Shown: positions 8,473 through 16,812 of the stretch, in pieces
Position numbering within the stretch: position 1 is the stretch's first letter
Layout of the letters: the number at the start of each line of letters is the position of its first letter
Source of the DNA: Amycolatopsis balhimycina FH 1894
Lineage (GTDB): Bacteria; Actinomycetota; Actinomycetes; Mycobacteriales; Pseudonocardiaceae
Assembly (NCBI RefSeq): GCF_000384295.1
Contig: NZ_KB913037.1
Location: forward strand, 5,948,822 to 6,012,821
Direction of reading: 5' to 3'
Length of the DNA stretch: 64,000 nucleotides
Position numbers and translations under genes: made by a program
Notes under the pieces: model-generated
Database searches by the model: none
What the model was told of the DNA's origin: nothing
The model's input: the letters and a program-made list of their open reading frames with translations, nothing else

Positions 8473-10119
8473 GTGCCGGACGAGGTTCCCGAAGACGTGC
8501 TGGCGACCCCGCTGACGCACCGGCTGGCCGCCCGCGCCGCCGACCACCGCCCGGCCTTCACCCACCTCGACTGCTCCGGCGGCGCCGAACTCGCCGAGCG
8601 CACGCTGACCTGGGCCGAGCTGCTGGTGCGGGTCCGCGCCGTCGCCGCGGTGCTGCGCGAACTGGTGGAACCCGGCGAGCGCGTCGCGATCATCGCGCGG
8701 CAGGACCTGTCGTACGTCGTGGCGTTCTTCGGCGCGCTCTACGCCGGTGCCGTGGCCGTCCCGCTGTCGGCGCCGGACCTGCGAGCGCAGCGCGAGCGGC
8801 TCGCCGGCGCGCTGAACGACTGCGACGCCGCCGTCTGGCTGACCTCCGAGCCGCTGCTGGAGCGGGTGCGCGAGCTGGCGGGCGTCCCGCGGCCGCGTGC
8901 CGTCGTCGCGGTGGACGCCCTGGCCGAGGCCGGCGAGTTCCCGCCCGCTCCGGTTCGCCCGGCGGACCCGGCCTACCTGCAGTACACCTCCGGCACCACC
9001 CGTTCCCCGGCCGGTGTCGTGATCAGCCACCGCGCGCTCGCCGCCGCCTGCTGGCAGGTGTGCGCCGCCTACGCCGTCGATTCCGCTGTGACCTGCGTCG
9101 GCTGGATCCCGTTCTTCCACGACATGGGGCTGATCCAGCTGGTCTGCGGGCCGGTGCACAGCGGCGGGCGGTCGGTGTTCCTGGCGCCGCTGGAGTTCGT
9201 CCGCCGCCCGGCCCGCTGGCTGACGATGATGTCGGCGTACCCGAAGACGCTCACCGCGGCCCCGAACTTCGCGTACGACCTGCTGGTGGAAGCCGTGCCC
9301 GAGGTGCGGCGCCGCGAGTTCGACCTGTCCGGGGTGCACGTCGCGCTCAACGGCAGCGAGCCCGTGCGCGCGAAGACCGTCGAGACGTTCCTCGCCGCAT
9401 ACGAGCCCTACGGGTTCCCTCGCGGGGCGTACCGGCCGTCGTACGGGCTGGCCGAAGGGACCGTTTTCGTCGCCGCCGGCGACGCCGAAGGTCCGTTCGT
9501 GGCCGAGGTGGACGGCCGCGAGCTGGTCTCCGCCGGACGGCCGCGCGGTCAGCGGCTGCGCATCGTCGACCCCGACCGCGGCGTCGCCGTGCCGGACGGC
9601 GAGACCGGCGAGATCTGGGTGCACGGGCCCAACGTCGCCGACGGCTACTGGCGCCGTCCCGAGCTGACCGCCGCGGTGTTCGGCGGACGGCTCGGCGGCG
9701 AGGACGGCTGGCTGCGCACCGGCGACCTGGGCCGCTGGGACGGCGAGCGGCTCTACGTCACCGGGCGGATCCGCGACCTGATCATCGTGGACGGCCGCAA
9801 CCACTACCCGCACGACATCGAGGAGACCGTCGCCGCGGCCCACCCGGTGCTGGGGCCGGACCGGATCGCCGCGTTCGGCGTGGACGACCCGGCGGGGGAG
9901 AAGCTCGTGGTCGTCGCCGAACGCGCCCGCGGCGCCGCGGGCGCCGGGGTGTCCGAAGACGAGGTGGCGCGGGCGGCGAAGCGGGCCGTCGTCACCGGCC
10001 ACGACCTCCGGGTGCACGAATTCCTGCTGGTCAAGCCCGGTTCGTTGCCGCGGACCTCGAGCGGGAAGGTGTCCCGGTCGGCGGCCAGGACCCGCTTTTG
10101 GGCCAAACGGCCCCGCTGA
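8473..10119 (+). CDS. Fatty acyl-AMP ligase (FAAL)
   Basis: 548 residues of the acyl-adenylate family. The P-loop is YTSGTTRSPAGVV, followed by IPFFHDMGLIQ and SYGLAEGTVFV, and by the C-terminal YVTGRIRDLIIVDGRNHYPHDIE hinge region seen in FadD32-type FAALs. Such enzymes activate a fatty acid as acyl-AMP and pass it to an acyl carrier protein instead of CoA. An ACP gene follows 26 bp downstream and a small P450 lies divergently upstream. GTG 8473 was chosen over GTG 8470 because of the -10 box spacing. The end product is unknown. Confidence 0.88.
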   Translation: MPDEVPEDVLATPLTHRLAARAADHRPAFTHLDCSGGAELAERTLTWAELLVRVRAVAAVLRELVEPGERVAIIARQDLSYVVAFFGALYAGAVAVPLSAPDLRAQRERLAGALNDCDAAVWLTSEPLLERVRELAGVPRPRAVVAVDALAEAGEFPPAPVRPADPAYLQYTSGTTRSPAGVVISHRALAAACWQVCAAYAVDSAVTCVGWIPFFHDMGLIQLVCGPVHSGGRSVFLAPLEFVRRPARWLTMMSAYPKTLTAAPNFAYDLLVEAVPEVRRREFDLSGVHVALNGSEPVRAKTVETFLAAYEPYGFPRGAYRPSYGLAEGTVFVAAGDAEGPFVAEVDGRELVSAGRPRGQRLRIVDPDRGVAVPDGETGEIWVHGPNVADGYWRRPELTAAVFGGRLGGEDGWLRTGDLGRWDGERLYVTGRIRDLIIVDGRNHYPHDIEETVAAAHPVLGPDRIAAFGVDDPAGEKLVVVAERARGAAGAGVSEDEVARAAKRAVVTGHDLRVHEFLLVKPGSLPRTSSGKVSRSAARTRFWAKRPR

Positions 10120-10145
10120 GTGCGGGCATGAGTCACAATCAGTAG

Positions 10146-10424
10146 ATGCCCGCCGCGGACTACTTCGACCGGATCACCGCCCTCGTGTGCCGGGTGTTCG
10201 ACGTCGATGCCGCGACGATCGACACGGACACCCCGTTCGCCGAAATGGGTGTCGACTCCCGGCAACGGGTCCGGCTGCTCGTGGAGGTCGAGGTCGAATT
10301 CGGCCTCGAAATCGACCTCGACGAGCTCGACCGGCTGGTCGACATCCGGAACGCCGCCGAGGTGCTCGCGGAGACGATCGAGGGCGACCGGCCCGTGGTC
10401 CGGTTGGGGCAGCGGACCGGGTGA
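10146..10424 (+). CDS. Acyl carrier protein
   Basis: 92 residues with the phosphopantetheine attachment site GVDSRQRVRLL, where the Ser in DS is the attachment residue. Acidic helices 2 and 3 follow (EVEFGLEIDLDEL). It is co-directional with the acyl-AMP ligase, its probable loading enzyme. It differs from fatty-acid AcpP, whose usual motif is DSLD, so it is likely dedicated to this small pathway. Confidence 0.88.
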   Translation: MPAADYFDRITALVCRVFDVDAATIDTDTPFAEMGVDSRQRVRLLVEVEVEFGLEIDLDELDRLVDIRNAAEVLAETIEGDRPVVRLGQRTG

Positions 10425-10557
10425 AGGCCCGGGCGGCCCGGACAGCCGCTCGGTACATTCTGTGTGCATATGCGATGGCACCGCAGGCCGTCGGCGTGCG
10501 TCGTAGTCGGGACAGTGCGGGGCGAAGGGTTTCACCTACGAGGAGGGGGCGCTGGTC

Positions 10558-10872
10558 ATGCCGGACGGCGGCTACCAGGCGAGTTCAGACGCGATGCTCA
10601 CGGCGCAGACCGCGCTCGAACGCGCCGCGGAGAAGACCACCAGCCAGGCGGGCAAGGTGGCGCCGACCCCGTTGGCCCAGCAGTCCTTCGGCCGCGTCCA
10701 CGGCCAGTACTTCACCGACTACAAGACCGGGATCGACAGCATCGGCGCGGCGATGAAGGGGTACGCGGGCCAGCTGACCCAGCTCGGCGGCGGCGTCGGC
10801 ACGGCCGCGACCAAGTACACCACCGCCGACGAGCAGCAGGCGGCGGCCGCGAAGAAGGCGGGGTCGAACTGA
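10558..10872 (+). CDS. EspC/WXG-like type VII secretion substrate
   Basis: A 104-residue Ala/Thr-rich helical protein without a strict WXG motif but with a C-terminal YTTADEQ matching the YxxxD/E export signal, resembling the EspC-type family. GAGGAGGGGG precedes the ATG. Its stop overlaps the ATG of the next gene (TGATG), so it is probably co-translated and perhaps co-exported with the large substrate that follows. Confidence 0.75.
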   Translation: MPDGGYQASSDAMLTAQTALERAAEKTTSQAGKVAPTPLAQQSFGRVHGQYFTDYKTGIDSIGAAMKGYAGQLTQLGGGVGTAATKYTTADEQQAAAAKKAGSN

Positions 10873-13265
10873 TGGCACAGCCCACCAAGGCCGAGATCCA
10901 GGCCATGCTCGACGACCCGTACGTCACCGCGGGCACCAAGGACGCCCTCCTCACCGCGATGCTGTTCGGGAACCCGGACCAGGCCTACGCCAAGGCCAAG
11001 GCCGAGCACGACTCGAACGCGCAGGCCGACAAGGCGCAGAACGACGCCGCCAAGAAGGCGGAGCAGGACCTGCAGACCCAGACGCCCCCCGGGGTCGGCG
11101 GCGTCGGCGTCAAGAAGTCCGACGAGGTGCTCGACCTCGGCAACCCCGCGCTCGACTTCTTCTCGCAGTGGTCCGACCAGGTGTGGAACAAGATGCCGGA
11201 CTGCCCGGGCGCCATCGACTACAAGAAGGACGTCTGGGACAAGTTCCACGAGAACCGGGAGATCGACTTCCAGAAGTTCCTCGACGAGGTCGAGGACATG
11301 ACCAAGTCGCACCAGGTCGTCGACCAGACCCGCACCGACGCCACGAACTCGCTGAACACGCTGTTCCACGACTGGAAGGGCGACGGCGCCAAGGCGGCCA
11401 AGGTCAAGTACGAGCAGCGGATCCAGCCCGACGCCCAGGAACTGCTGACGCAGATGGAGGGTGTCGGGAAGCTCGTCCCCGAGACCATGACGCACATCTA
11501 CACCTCCTTGAAGACGAAGGTCGACGAGGTGCTGAAGCTGCGTACGGACAAGGTCGCCACCGCGCCGCTGTACATCGCGAAGCAGGTCGTCGAGGTCGCG
11601 AACGGCAAGGTCGGCTCGAAGGACAAGCTGCTCGACATCGCGCACTGGCTCGACTCGGTGTGCCCGGGCAACGACCTCGAGAAGCGGCTGCGCGACGACA
11701 GCAAGGACCTGAACGACGACAACAAGGAATACGCGATCGGCGCGGCGAAGCAGTGGCTCAAGGGCAGCTTCGCGGCCGATTTCGGGCAGCGCTACGACGC
11801 TTTCAAGGCGTTGTGCAAGAACACCACCGACACGATCAACCAGCACTTCCACACCCTGACGCGGTTCATGGCCGAGTACACGAACCCGTTCCCCGACCCG
11901 GCCACCGCGCCGAAGCCCAGCGAGGGCAACGGAAACGGCACCGGGACCGGCACGGGGACCGGCACCGGGACCGGGACCGGGACGGGCACCGGAGGCGGGA
12001 GCGGCACGGGTGGCGGCGGCACGACGACGCCGTCGGCGTCCCCGCCGCCGACCGCCGAGCCGGAGCACAAGCCCGGCGACGGCACGAACCCCGTCACCGG
12101 CAAGCCGCTGGAGGTCAACCCGGACACCGGGCAGCCCTACCCGATCGACCCCAAGACCGGGGAGACGATCAAGGACGTCGACCACGACAACGTCACGGTC
12201 CAGAAGGGTGACAACAAGATCTCGATGACCGAGCCCGACCAGGACGGCAAGATGGACGTCAAGGTCGACGACGGCAAGGGTCACCCGAAGGACTACAAGC
12301 TCGACTTCGACAACCCGAAGGACGGCGAGGCCAAGGACGGCGCCGCCGGGGCCGACGGCAAGGACGGCAAGACCGGCGACTTCGGCCCGCAGGGCACGAA
12401 GGACGGCAAGCCGGGGCCGGACGGCGCGTACCACCCGGGCCCGGACGGCAAGATCCACATCCAGGACGGCAACCTCAAGATCACCGCCGAGCAGCCGGAC
12501 GGCCCGGACGGGCCCACCGTGGTGACGGTCGACGACGGCAAGGGCGAGCCGACCACCTACACCCTGGACGACGAGAAGAGCGGCGACGCCAAGACCGACG
12601 GGCAGGACAAGGGCGCCGGCCAGGACAAGGGCGCCGGCGGCGACAAGGCGACCGGCCCGGTCGGTGCGGACGGCAAGCCGGAGAAGGTCACCACGCTGCC
12701 GGCGACCGCCGACGGCCAGCCGGTCCCGACGACCCCCGCCGTGGCCGGCGGGTTCACCGCCCCCGGCGGCGTGGACGCCGGCGCCGTGACCGCCGACGCG
12801 AGCGCGGGCGGCGACGGCGGCGGTGCCGCGGTGGGCGGTGGCGGCTCGGCCGGCGGCGGTGCGGACGTCGGTGCCGGCGGCTCGGCCGACGCGACCACCA
12901 CGGCGGGGTTCGGGAACGCGATCACCGGCGACGGCACCGCGCTCGAAGCGGGGGCCACCACCGGCGCCACCACGCCGGTGGCTTCGGCGGACGTCGGGCT
13001 CGGCGTCGCCCCCACCGGGATGGACCACGCGATGGCGTCGGCGCCGATGGGCGGCGCCTCGTCGTCCGGCTCGATGCCCGGCATGGGCATGATGGGCGGC
13101 ATGATGGGCGGGTCGCCCGGCGGCGGCGGTGGCGGCGGTGACCAGCAGCGCGGCCCGAGCCAGTACCGCGTCGAAGGCGCGGTCTTCGAGACCAGCGGGT
13201 CCGGCGGGCGGATCAGCGGGTCGCTGGACGACGACGGCGAGCGTTCGATCAGCTACGAGCGATGA
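10872..13265 (+). CDS. Large (797 aa) WXG-containing, Gly/Thr-repeat T7SS substrate
   Basis: An N-terminal helical region of about 350 residues contains a WXG turn (FHDWKGDGAKAA, Trp168) and lacks a Sec signal, fitting a large type VII substrate. Residues about 355-385 are a (Gly-Thr)n/Gly stretch. Two related beta-rich repeats follow (about residues 438-490 and 525-575), each with a KI..TxxxPDxxG...VDDGKG pattern. A Gly/Ala/Met-rich tail ends with SISYER. It is coupled to the EspC-like gene upstream and followed by an acidic-tailed small gene. The role is unknown; a surface or extracellular protein is inferred. Confidence 0.8.
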   Translation: MAQPTKAEIQAMLDDPYVTAGTKDALLTAMLFGNPDQAYAKAKAEHDSNAQADKAQNDAAKKAEQDLQTQTPPGVGGVGVKKSDEVLDLGNPALDFFSQWSDQVWNKMPDCPGAIDYKKDVWDKFHENREIDFQKFLDEVEDMTKSHQVVDQTRTDATNSLNTLFHDWKGDGAKAAKVKYEQRIQPDAQELLTQMEGVGKLVPETMTHIYTSLKTKVDEVLKLRTDKVATAPLYIAKQVVEVANGKVGSKDKLLDIAHWLDSVCPGNDLEKRLRDDSKDLNDDNKEYAIGAAKQWLKGSFAADFGQRYDAFKALCKNTTDTINQHFHTLTRFMAEYTNPFPDPATAPKPSEGNGNGTGTGTGTGTGTGTGTGTGGGSGTGGGGTTTPSASPPPTAEPEHKPGDGTNPVTGKPLEVNPDTGQPYPIDPKTGETIKDVDHDNVTVQKGDNKISMTEPDQDGKMDVKVDDGKGHPKDYKLDFDNPKDGEAKDGAAGADGKDGKTGDFGPQGTKDGKPGPDGAYHPGPDGKIHIQDGNLKITAEQPDGPDGPTVVTVDDGKGEPTTYTLDDEKSGDAKTDGQDKGAGQDKGAGGDKATGPVGADGKPEKVTTLPATADGQPVPTTPAVAGGFTAPGGVDAGAVTADASAGGDGGGAAVGGGGSAGGGADVGAGGSADATTTAGFGNAITGDGTALEAGATTGATTPVASADVGLGVAPTGMDHAMASAPMGGASSSGSMPGMGMMGGMMGGSPGGGGGGGDQQRGPSQYRVEGAVFETSGSGGRISGSLDDDGERSISYER
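11932..12021 (+). repeat. Gly-Thr coding repeat in the large T7SS substrate
   Basis: Imperfect GGCACC/GGGACC hexamers encode an uninterrupted Gly-Thr run that passes into Gly-rich sequence. This is a flexible linker between the helical secretion domain and the beta repeats. Confidence 0.8.
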
Positions 13266-13279
13266 GGGGGTAGGCACCG

Positions 13280-13813
13280 ATGAGCGCTGCGGACAGGTTG
13301 GCGGCCGCGATGAACGCGCTGGCCACGGCCACCCGGGAACAGCAGGAACAGCGGGGGTTGCGCGAGCGGCACGTCGAAGAGGGCAAGGCCGCGGCGATGG
13401 AGACGATGAAGCGCGACGCGGCGGTGCACGCGCGCTACATCGAGCGCATGCAGGAGCTGAACAAGCGGCACCAGCAGTCCGGCGGCTGGCTGACCGAGAA
13501 GGCCCTGGCCGACCGCGACCACACGATGTCGTTCGGCCCCGAAGACGACGGAGCGGCCCCGGTCGACGAGTTCGCGCGCTATTCGCGGCCGGAGCCGCGG
13601 CACGAGGCCGCCGCCCCGCCGCCTCCGCCGATCGCGCCGTCCGTGCCCGGTGTGCCGGACCCGGCACCTTCGGCGCACACGGCGCCGATGCCCGCCGGAA
13701 CGCCGGAGCCGCCGCCTGAGCAGCCCGCGCCGCCGGCCCGCCGCCCGCGGCACGCCCGCACCGAGTCCTTCGACGACGACGACTTCTCGAACAACTCCTG
13801 GCTGGTCGACTGA
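13280..13813 (+). CDS. Small hypothetical T7SS-linked protein with acidic DDDDFS tail
   Basis: 177 residues: an N-terminal charged helix of about 80 residues (probable coiled coil, rich in Glu, Arg and Gln), a Pro-rich middle, and the end FDDDDFSNNSWLVD. The acidic-DFS ending is shared with the 1580-1927 product next to the EsxUT-like genes, so both may recognise the same partner. It starts 14 bp after the large substrate in the same operon. The function is unknown. Confidence 0.7.
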   Translation: MSAADRLAAAMNALATATREQQEQRGLRERHVEEGKAAAMETMKRDAAVHARYIERMQELNKRHQQSGGWLTEKALADRDHTMSFGPEDDGAAPVDEFARYSRPEPRHEAAAPPPPPIAPSVPGVPDPAPSAHTAPMPAGTPEPPPEQPAPPARRPRHARTESFDDDDFSNNSWLVD

Positions 13814-13817
13814 GGAC

Positions 13818-13841
13818 GAGCCCGCCTCAGTGGGCGGGCTC
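13818..13841. terminator. Bidirectional terminator
   Basis: GAGCCCGCC pairs with GGCGGGCTC around a 6-nt loop, followed on the plus strand by TTCTT. It overlaps the stop of the convergent hydrolase gene. Confidence 0.7.
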
Positions 13842-14651
13842 TTCTTCGCGTTCGATGGGCGCGTGCTTGACGTCCGCGTCGAGCAGGGGCCGGTACTTGT
13901 CGGTGCCGGTCAGGTGCGTCAGGAAGAACGCCGTGAACAGCGCGCGGGTGAGCTTCTGGGTCCCGCGGTGGGGCTTGCCGTGCATGATCACCTGGGACCA
14001 GTGCCTGCCCTCGGTGACGCCCAGGTGGGACGCCTTGCCGAGGTAGCGCAGCTGGACGTCGTCGCCGCCCCAGGCACCGGCGATCGCTTCGGCGTGCGCG
14101 ACGGGCGGAGCGACCAGGTCACCCTCCGCGGCGAGGTGCAGGCCGGGGACGGTGATCGCCCTCGCCGACTCGGTGGCCGACGGCAGCGTCTGGGCGGCGG
14201 TGATCGTGGCGACGGCCTTGATCCGCGGCTTTTCGCTTCGCGCGTCCTGGGCCGCGGCGAGGACGGCGGAGCCGCCGCCGGAGGAGTGCCCGGCGAGGCC
14301 GAGCTTGGCCGGGTCGACGCTGATGCCGTCCGGGCCGAGCCGGACGGTCGTGACGACGTCGAGGGTGGTCAGCAGGTCGGCGGCGAGCAGCCGGTGCGAC
14401 GGCAGCGGCCCGCGCTGCGTCGCCGGCGCGGCGGCGACGATGCCCCAGCTGGCGAGGTGGTGCAGCAGCTGCCGGTAGCGATCGGGCGGCTGCAGCCAGC
14501 CGTGCCCGAAGGCGACGGCGGGCAGGCCGAGGCCGGCGCGCGGCGTGAACACCACGCCGGGCAGCCCGACCAGGGCGAGGTTGCCCCGCAGGACCTCGTG
14601 CGGACCCGGGTGCGTCAACTCCGCGAGCAGCTGCTTGGGCTTGCTGGCCAT
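13827..14651 (-). CDS. Alpha/beta hydrolase (chlorophyllase/dienelactone-hydrolase-like)
   Basis: 274 residues. The nucleophile elbow GHSSGGGSAV supplies Ser, and VAFGHGWLQPPDRYRQLLHHLASWG is the strand 3/oxyanion region; a late His (KASHLGVTEGRHW) may complete the triad. There is no signal peptide, so it is cytosolic. The start was set at ATG 14651, because the open frame upstream runs through intergenic repeats. The substrate is unknown. Confidence 0.8.
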   Translation of the reverse strand: MASKPKQLLAELTHPGPHEVLRGNLALVGLPGVVFTPRAGLGLPAVAFGHGWLQPPDRYRQLLHHLASWGIVAAAPATQRGPLPSHRLLAADLLTTLDVVTTVRLGPDGISVDPAKLGLAGHSSGGGSAVLAAAQDARSEKPRIKAVATITAAQTLPSATESARAITVPGLHLAAEGDLVAPPVAHAEAIAGAWGGDDVQLRYLGKASHLGVTEGRHWSQVIMHGKPHRGTQKLTRALFTAFFLTHLTGTDKYRPLLDADVKHAPIEREEEPAH

Positions 14652-14717
14652 GGCCGGAACCCTACTGTGCCCGCTCACCCGCGGCTCGCCGCCGCCCCGC
14701 CCAGGTCTCAAACGCCC

Positions 14718-14792
14718 CGATGTGGCGTTGGGTGCGCTGGACGCACCCGATGTGGCGTTCGGTGCGCTGGACGCAACCAACGCCACATCGGG
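14718..14792. repeat. Tandem 30-bp repeats with an inverted partner upstream of glmS
   Basis: CCGATGTGGCGTT(G/C)GGTGCGCTGGACGCA occurs twice in direct orientation (from about 14717 and 14747), and CAACGCCACATCGG follows in inverted orientation. Either direct copy can pair with the inverted one, making mutually exclusive hairpins in the hydrolase-glmS intergenic region. Confidence 0.7.
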
Positions 14793-14910
14793 GTGCTCGG
14801 CGCGCGGTACCCGTGTGGGTGACCGAGCATTGGTCCGGACCACGGCCGCGCGCGTCTGTGCAGGTCAGAGGTCGTTTCCGGACCCCATCGGGCCGCCGAA
14901 TGTCCCTCGT

Positions 14911-14916
14911 TAGGCT
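14911..14916 (+). promoter_or_regulatory. Candidate -10 box for a leaderless glmS transcript
   Basis: TAGGCT (TAnnnT) lies 7 nt before the glmS GTG, with no ribosome site between them. The same TAGGCT with similar spacing precedes tsaB. Confidence 0.5.
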
Positions 14917-14923
14917 GGTGCGC

Positions 14924-16786
14924 GTGTGTGGAATCGTGGGATATGTCGGGCACCGCCCGGCTCTGGACGTCGTCCTCGGTGGGCTCCGGCGCATGGAGTA
15001 CCGCGGTTACGACTCGGCCGGTGTCGCGGTCCTCGACGGCGCCGGCGCGCTGACCGTTGAGCGCAAGGCCGGCCGGCTGGCCAACCTGGAAGGCCGGCTC
15101 GACGAGGTCGGCCGCGAAAACTTCGGCGGCACCGCCGGCATGGGGCACACGCGGTGGGCCACCCACGGTGCGCCGATCGACCGCAACTCGCACCCGCACC
15201 GGGACGCCTCGCAGCGTGTCGCCGTCGTGCACAACGGCATCATCGAAAACTTCGCCACCCTCCGCGCCGAGCTCGAAGCCGACGGCGTAGAGATGGCCAG
15301 CGACACCGACAGCGAGACCGCCGCTCACCTCATCGCGCGGGCGTACACCGAAGGCGACACCAAGGGCGACTTCACCGCCAGCGTCGCCATGGTCTGCCGC
15401 CGCCTCGAAGGCGCGTTCACCCTGGTCGTGACGCACGCCGACCACCCCGACACGATCGTGGCCGCCCGTCGGTCGTCGCCGCTGGTCGTCGGGGTCGGCG
15501 AGGGCGAGCACTTCGTCGCCTCCGACGTCGCCGCCTTCATCGAGCACACCCGCGAGGCCGTCGAGCTCGGGCAGGACCAGCTCGTCGTCATCACCCGCGA
15601 GGGCTACGAGGTCCTGGACTTCCACGGCGACGCCGCCCAGGCGAAGCCGTTCACCGTGGACTGGGACCTCAGCGCCGCCGAGAAGGGCGGCCACGAGTAC
15701 TTCATGCTCAAGGAGATCGAGGAGCAGCCCGAAGCGCTGGCCAACACGCTGCGCGGGCACTTCGAGTCCGGCCGGATCATCCTCGACGAGCAGCGCATCT
15801 CCGACCAGGACCTCCGCGACGTCGACAAGGTCTTCGTCGTCGCCTGCGGGTCGGCCTACCACTCCGGCCTGGTCGCCAAGTACGCCATCGAGCACTGGAC
15901 GCGCCTGCCGGTCGAGGTCGAGCTGGCGTCGGAGTTCCGCTACCGCGACCCGGTCCTCGACCGCGACACGCTGGTCGTCGCCGTCTCCCAGTCCGGCGAG
16001 ACGGCGGACACGCTGGAGGCCGTCCGGCACGCCCGCGAGCAGAAGGCGCGCGTGCTGGCCGTCTGCAACACCAACGGCGCGCAGATCCCGCGCGAGTCCG
16101 ACGCCGTCCTCTACACCCACGCCGGGCCCGAGATCGGCGTCGCCTCGACCAAGGCGTTCCTCGCCCAGATCGCGGCCAACTACCTGGTCGGCCTGGCGCT
16201 GGCGCAGGCCCGCGGCACGAAGTACCCGGACGAGGTCGCGCGCGAGTTCGCCGAGCTCGAGGCCATGCCCGCGGCCGTCCAAAAGGTACTGTCCACTGTG
16301 GAGCAGGTGCGGGACCTCGGCCGCCGGATCGCCGACTCGAAGGCGATCCTGTTCCTCGGTCGCCACGTCGGCTTCCCGGTCGCCCTCGAAGGCGCGCTGA
16401 AGCTCAAGGAACTCGCGTACATGCACGCCGAGGGCTTCGCCGCCGGCGAGCTCAAGCACGGCCCGATCGCGCTGATCGAAGACGGCCTGCCGGTCGTCGT
16501 CGTGATGCCGTCGCCCAAGGGCCGCGCGGTGCTGCACTCGAAGCTCGTGTCGAACATCAGCGAGATCCAGGCGCGCGGCGCCCGCACGATCGTCATCGCC
16601 GAAGAGGGCGACGAGACGGTCCGGCCGTTCGCCGACGAGCTGATCGAGGTCCCGGCGGTGCCGACGCTGCTGCAGCCGCTGGTCTCCACCGTGCCGCTGC
16701 AGGTGCTGGCCGCGGAGATCGCCCGCGCCCGCGGGTACGACGTCGACAAGCCGCGTAACCTGGCGAAGTCCGTCACCGTGGAATAA
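14924..16786 (+). CDS. glmS: Glutamine-fructose-6-phosphate aminotransferase
   Basis: 620 residues. The start GTG is fixed because the next codon must be the catalytic N-terminal Cys of the glutaminase domain (CGIVGYVG). Two SIS sugar-isomerase domains follow (CGSAYHSG, SQSGETADT and GRHVGFPVALEGALKLKE), ending with KPRNLAKSVTVE. It makes glucosamine-6-phosphate from fructose-6-phosphate and glutamine, the committed step to UDP-GlcNAc, upstream of GlmM. No glmS ribozyme is evident in the short upstream region. Confidence 0.97.
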   Translation: MCGIVGYVGHRPALDVVLGGLRRMEYRGYDSAGVAVLDGAGALTVERKAGRLANLEGRLDEVGRENFGGTAGMGHTRWATHGAPIDRNSHPHRDASQRVAVVHNGIIENFATLRAELEADGVEMASDTDSETAAHLIARAYTEGDTKGDFTASVAMVCRRLEGAFTLVVTHADHPDTIVAARRSSPLVVGVGEGEHFVASDVAAFIEHTREAVELGQDQLVVITREGYEVLDFHGDAAQAKPFTVDWDLSAAEKGGHEYFMLKEIEEQPEALANTLRGHFESGRIILDEQRISDQDLRDVDKVFVVACGSAYHSGLVAKYAIEHWTRLPVEVELASEFRYRDPVLDRDTLVVAVSQSGETADTLEAVRHAREQKARVLAVCNTNGAQIPRESDAVLYTHAGPEIGVASTKAFLAQIAANYLVGLALAQARGTKYPDEVAREFAELEAMPAAVQKVLSTVEQVRDLGRRIADSKAILFLGRHVGFPVALEGALKLKELAYMHAEGFAAGELKHGPIALIEDGLPVVVVMPSPKGRAVLHSKLVSNISEIQARGARTIVIAEEGDETVRPFADELIEVPAVPTLLQPLVSTVPLQVLAAEIARARGYDVDKPRNLAKSVTVE

Positions 16787-16812
16787 CACCGCGTAAGAGG
16801 GAGGCCGCCGCC

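Noticed and set aside
11932..12021. CRISPR-like short repeats
   Set aside because: They are an in-frame Gly-Thr coding repeat without spacers. No CRISPR array or cas gene was seen in the window.
10719..13667. 982-codon open frame on the minus strand
   Set aside because: It is the antisense shadow of the 797-residue T7SS substrate; high GC at third positions keeps the opposite frame open, and no domain or ribosome site supports it.
14708..16789. 693-codon minus-strand frame
   Set aside because: Antisense to glmS, which is unambiguous.
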